Shown here: positions 59,676 to 64,000 of the stretch, in pieces | Position numbering within the stretch: the stretch's first letter is position 1 | How the letters are laid out: every line of letters begins with the position of its first letter | Assembly (NCBI GenBank): GCA_030141605.1 | Contig: JAQGDQ010000031.1 | Span: forward strand, 993,688 to 1,057,687 | DNA from: Tubiluchus corallicola | Taxonomy: Eukaryota > Priapulida > Priapulimorpha > Priapulimorphida > Tubiluchidae | Direction: 5' to 3' | DNA length: 64,000 bases | Program-made: the position numbers and the translations under genes | The notes under the pieces: model-generated | Told to the model about the DNA's origin: nothing | Database searches by the model: none | Seen by the model: only the letters and a program-made list of their open reading frames with translations

Positions 59676-59936
59676 GTACAACATATGAGTACAATAACAG
59701 ATCAGTTTTGGTCGCACTATCTTAGGCTAATACTTTTTGGAGGAAGCACTGAACATGTGTGCAAAAGAGAATACGAGCAAAATGATCATGAATTCCCTGC
59801 TAGAAAATGACCATAATAATATTATAGTTGCTATGATATTACCATGAATTTATTATTATCTGATGTTATTACCGTGGTAATACCATATTTTGCCTCTGTT
59901 ACCATACTATGGTTAGAACATGGTTTAGGCGAACCA
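59676..59936. other. Spacer between repeat copies A/C and B
   Basis: Non-coding. 59715-59850 is a diverged relative of the internal repeat segment 55635-55790 (shared GAACATGTGT and AATCATGA-type blocks), so even the spacer is partly repeat-derived. It also holds several inverted TAATATTA/GGTAATACC words. Confidence 0.5.
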
Positions 59937-62900
59937 TTTATATGCTTAATTAAATTATGAAAGCTTTGCATAATTACTAAAGCATGTTTATTTGAACAAT
60001 TATGGGTGATTTTCTGAAAATAGGCCGTTTTGTGTCCTCATGTTTTTTCTCCCGTAAATTTGTTACTTCTGTAATAGTATTTCTAAAATTGTCAAAATAA
60101 GTACGTCATTGTGCTAAAAATTTGGTATAATGTACATAACCTGCGGAATGAATGTAATTTTGAAAACAAAATTGTGACAAAAAATCATTACCATCACTGT
60201 TCCCAGCAATTAATTTTATATATTCGGACCTCTTTTCTTTAAATGTTACCTTATCTTGACTTGATAGATATTGTGTACTTCTTGCTGTATGTCCTAGCTA
60301 TCGATTAGATAATCCGATATACAAAGAAAAGAATATTTAGTTGCAAATACGGACACTTATTGACATGTCCCTCATTTCAACCATCATTACCAAACTGCTA
60401 TTGAAACACTCAACTTTTTGCGTTCATGTGACTGCTACTCAAAAAATGTTTGCTAAGAGATCGTGTGAAGCTTTGTGTGAAATTTATTTTTTCTTGGGGA
60501 ATTATTATAAGAATCACACGAGATGAACAAATAAACGTAAGCTTTTTTTAATTATTACCATGTGCACTGCAAATTTGTAAAAACCTGATAATGTACATTA
60601 TTTATCAGAATTCGGTGTAGGTCAAGGGATCACCAGTCAAATATCCACAGGTCAAAGGACCACTGGTAAAAGGATCATCAGAAAGAAAGGGCCACCAGAT
60701 AAAGGACCACTGGTCAAACATCTGAAAAGACAAAGGACCACGCGTTAAAGGACCACGAAATAAAAATTAGCAGACGAGGTGAATGTGTGATTCATGTGAA
60801 AAATTATGTGAGATACACTCTGCTCTGACCTGATCTATTCATCAACATACTAAATTGTTATTGTTAAGCGAAGAAACTGGTCACCATTTTCTAAGTTGAG
60901 GTTGATGTCTGCTCAAACCAGGGTTGTCCATGCGGTTCATAAGAGCTCTGTGTGCAAGCATACATTACCAAGCAAAAAAATCAGCACTACTAATCCCAAT
61001 AGTGACTATTATCAAGTCAGTATTGGAATGCTATCAAGTGAAAAGTTTTGGGGAAATAATTACATTCAACCTTACAATTCTAATATGAGATCATATCCCA
61101 TATCAGGGGCACAAAATTGAGTTGCACTGCGTTAGGCTCATGCTATTTAGAGGCAGCAAGCATGGAGCATGTGTCCAATAGAGGAGACAAACAAATTAAT
61201 CATGAGCTGAACTGGAAAATGAATTATGCCTGTAGTAAACATGATAATAGCGGTTCTGCTATTATAACATGATAAAGTTGACTTATGAGTTGAAGAAGCC
61301 AACAATAAAATTAATGCAGAAAGTTCAAATAACCAATTTTTTCTTTACTGCAGACGACTGCTTTTGAACATGACAGATTAATCATTGAAATGATGATTAC
61401 ACCACAAACTGATGAGCAATACTAACCCAAGTCAGGATCACTCTCACAAAGCCATAGCTGCACAAAAATTCTCGAGGATTTTACATCGTAACAGTGATTT
61501 TCTTGCATCACAACAACTGTTGCGATAACATTCATTTCAAAGAAAAAGTAGTAGGGAAGATCGCCAATGCTTAAAGCAGTATGTCTATGAACATCTGAAT
61601 GAATTTCGTGATGATTCTATTAGTAAATATTTCTTTTTATTCAATTTTATATTTATAATAATATAATTTTGTTGAGTCTCTGTTAAATACCTTAACTGTT
61701 AAAACCACTTCAAGTAAATAAAACTCAATTAATGAGATTCTTAGTTGCACCTCAACTACTTTCATTAAAGCAAGTTCCTAACATTATTTCAGGCTTCAAC
61801 GGCATCGCTCAGAACTCACAATAATTTTGAAACTCTGTTAAGAAAACTTTGGTTGAAATGAATCAAACTCTAGTAATGACGTTATGATGTCATTCCTTAA
61901 CTTTGTGTAACTTTACGTTTTAACGTTTTAAGATAAAGGTGTTTCATATAAAATAAATGAATGTATGGTTTTTATTAGAAATGTTTGAAAATTACATAAC
62001 AAATAAATGGGGAAATGACTGGCAAAGTGACTTTAGGTGCAATATAGTGAAACAGCCACAAAAATGTTTGACGAATTTTCTCATAACATCTACTTGCGCA
62101 TAATTGCTACATCAGTGATCATACGTAATGTCGTACATTCGAATAGTGTAAAATGACATAAAAATCGCTGATAGAAAACCTGCTGAATCATTTAGTTACT
62201 GCTACCGAAATGTTTCAACGCAGTGTCGAACTCAGAAGACCGTACATAATGAACAGATTCCAAATTCTTCAAGCGATACTAATGACAGTTCTTTTTGTGG
62301 TAGTTTTTATGGACTAAATCGTAATACAGATTGTTCAACAACTTTGCAAAAACTTTTAGTATAAAAGACAAACAGAAATTTTGTGCAAACAAAAGTGATT
62401 GACTTTTTTGAATCTCAATGACTTTGCACATAAAATACATGAACAGTTCATGGCGGTTCGCATTTTTAACACAGCAACACGACACATCAAATCGTCCCTA
62501 ACCTCATTAAATACTGTACTGTAACGGCAGACACTTGGGATACTTCAGTACTTACTATTTTTAGGAAACTCTGTACGTCAGCTCTTTTTTGCAAAGAACG
62601 TGCAATTGGTTGATGGTAAAGCTTTCTTGCTGATGTGCATATTATGGTCTGCATGCTTTTTCATCAGTAGCTATCTACAAAATCTCACAAATTTGTAAAT
62701 GTATCACCGGGCAGTGCCCAGATTCAGGCTAGACTTGGACACGGGCGTAAAATGATCAAATAATTAGTCGAAAATTTTTATGCATAGCAGTTCGGGTTCA
62801 AAGTAAAGGCCGAAAGTCTTCAGCTGAGCCTCGTGTTGTAAGGTCTTCATTTTTTCCACCATCAGGGGCTGCAGGTGCACCCCAAATTTAGCTATTTGGG

Positions 62901-63440
62901 GGCCTCTCGTTGTAAGGCCTTTGTTTTTCCAACAGGCTGGGGCATGCCAGCATTGCATGTCTTTACATGTTTGTCATTTTTAACGTGCAATTTACAAAAT
63001 CTGTTGTTTGTAACCCTCCTTAGAAACACTCATCCAAATCTTTCTTTTTTTCTGTTCATCCCTCAACTCTCATGCATGCTGTGCACCTTTATCAGTTGAT
63101 ATGTTGGATTTATATCACATATTATTATTATACCTCAAATATTATGTTTAAAAAGTATTCTAAATGTAAATAGAATGGAATTTGTTCATTGAATATGACA
63201 AACTACTTTAATCATAAATCATTTATGGTTTTTGTCAGAATTTGATTCTATTTAAATTTGACGGATATGAAATGCATAATTAACGTGTCTCAAATATTAT
63301 TCTTTAAAAACTTACTAAATGTGAACTTTAATGCTGGTTATACAGAATAAAAGTTTCCGAATTAAAATAGAACTGAATTTATTCAGTAAGTTTGACAGCT
63401 ACTCTAAAAACTCATTTGTCAACGGTTTTTGTTGGAATTT
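59937..63440. mobile_element. Repeat copy B (capsid-free)
   Basis: Same order as copy A, with 59937-62580 and 62609-63440, but the capsid insert is replaced by about 28 bp (62581-62608). Differences from A are scattered substitutions and short indels, including a 50-bp stretch at 60385-60435 absent from A. The 3' part continues to about 63440, just before the Gln-rich exon. Confidence 0.85.
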
Positions 63441-63471
63441 GATCCATTTTAAATCTGACTGATATTTACAG

Positions 63472-63649
63472 TTACAAGAACAACAACAAAAACAACAACA
63501 GCGACAACATCAGCAGCAACAACATCATCCACAACAGAACAACAACAGACCATACATACTTTCAGAAACAGAATCAGATGACGACGATGACACAGACCAT
63601 ATGAAAATTGACAAAGACAATTTCAGCAGCAAAATAGAGGCGAAAATCA
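63472..63649 (+). CDS. Gln-rich/acidic internal exon of an unidentified gene
   Basis: An open 178-nt block between a tatttacag acceptor and an ATCA|gtaagc donor. It begins LQEQQQKQQQRQHQQQQHHP, then NNNRPYILSETESDDDDDTD and HMKIDKDNFSSKIEAKI. CAA/CAG coding with mixed codons, an Asn run and an acidic Ser/Asp patch that resembles casein kinase 2 sites suggest a nuclear or regulatory protein, but I do not recognise the gene. The transposon-rich 54.5-63.4 kb block would then lie in its upstream intron or 5' flank. Confidence 0.6.
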
Positions 63650-63768
63650 GTAAGCGTTTTGTTTTAATTACACGTTAAGCTCTAAAATATGCTACTTCTC
63701 AATTTACAAAAACTAAATCAAGCCCTTTTCGTCGAATCTGTATAATTAATTTCCGTGGTATAGGCTTA

Positions 63769-63789
63769 ATATATATATATATATATATA
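63769..63789. repeat. (AT)n microsatellite
   Basis: About ten AT units after the Gln-rich exon. Confidence 0.9.
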
Positions 63790-64000
63790 AGATTTGAGGC
63801 TACAGCTCCAATGACGGCTACATTTTCGGCAATCTATATATCAAACAAAAGGTCTTGATCTAGTGTCGTGCCATTGGGGGTTTATTTTTTTAATCTTCGA
63901 ATCGGGCCCACCAGTACGAATGACTCCTCCGTACGAAAATTGTTTTTCTGTGTTTGCTGCCACCAGGGCTAAGGTAACCTTTTTTTGCTTTATGCGATGC

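Overview
This is a 64 kb piece of AT-rich animal (invertebrate metazoan) nuclear DNA. Evidence for that: genes split into many short exons with GT-AG (and some GC-AG) introns, a mitochondrial ribosomal protein encoded in the nucleus, a single-pass receptor guanylate cyclase, a tRNA-derived SINE, CR1/jockey-like LINE pieces, several classes of DNA transposon and long microsatellites. The exact phylum cannot be fixed from the window; a marine invertebrate deuterostome is a guess from the overall look, not a result.

Layout. (1) 1-28.0 kb, minus strand: a receptor guanylate cyclase of the natriuretic-peptide-receptor type. I could rebuild 19 consecutive exons with matching splice phases (about 990 codons); only the last about 50 residues lie beyond the left edge. 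Its introns hold a LINE with a broken reverse transcriptase, a second LINE scrap, two CT microsatellites sharing a flank, SINE copies, a 25-bp degenerate minisatellite, a 466-bp compound microsatellite and a 108-bp perfect palindrome. (2) 28-30.2 kb: intergenic, with a diverged 300-bp direct duplication. (3) 30.2-42.0 kb, plus strand: MRPS9, 12 exons, 409 codons, with MITE-like elements and a hAT remnant in its introns. (4) 42-48.3 kb: mostly non-coding, with LINE 3' remnants and, on the minus strand at 46.1-46.7 kb, the first exon(s) of a class C receptor (GABA-B-like) that looks partial or broken. (5) 48.3-54.5 kb: a transposon graveyard: a pogo/Tigger element with intact ends, a truncated Tc1 transposase it landed next to, a hAT with TTF-type zinc finger, and a PIF/Harbinger C-terminus. 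(6) 54.5-63.4 kb: two copies in tandem (offset about 5.4 kb) of a non-coding repeat. The first copy, and not the second, contains about 730 bp with a circovirus-like (CRESS-DNA virus) capsid coding region carrying a frameshift. The first copy's 3' part is also duplicated around an insert carrying a PHD-finger reading frame. (7) 63.47-63.65 kb, plus: one Gln-rich/acidic exon of an unidentified host gene.

The two well-defined host genes are divergently arranged and have unrelated jobs (cGMP signalling at the cell surface; mitochondrial translation). The most unusual part is region 6: a repeated element in which one copy carries viral capsid-like DNA at a defined internal site.
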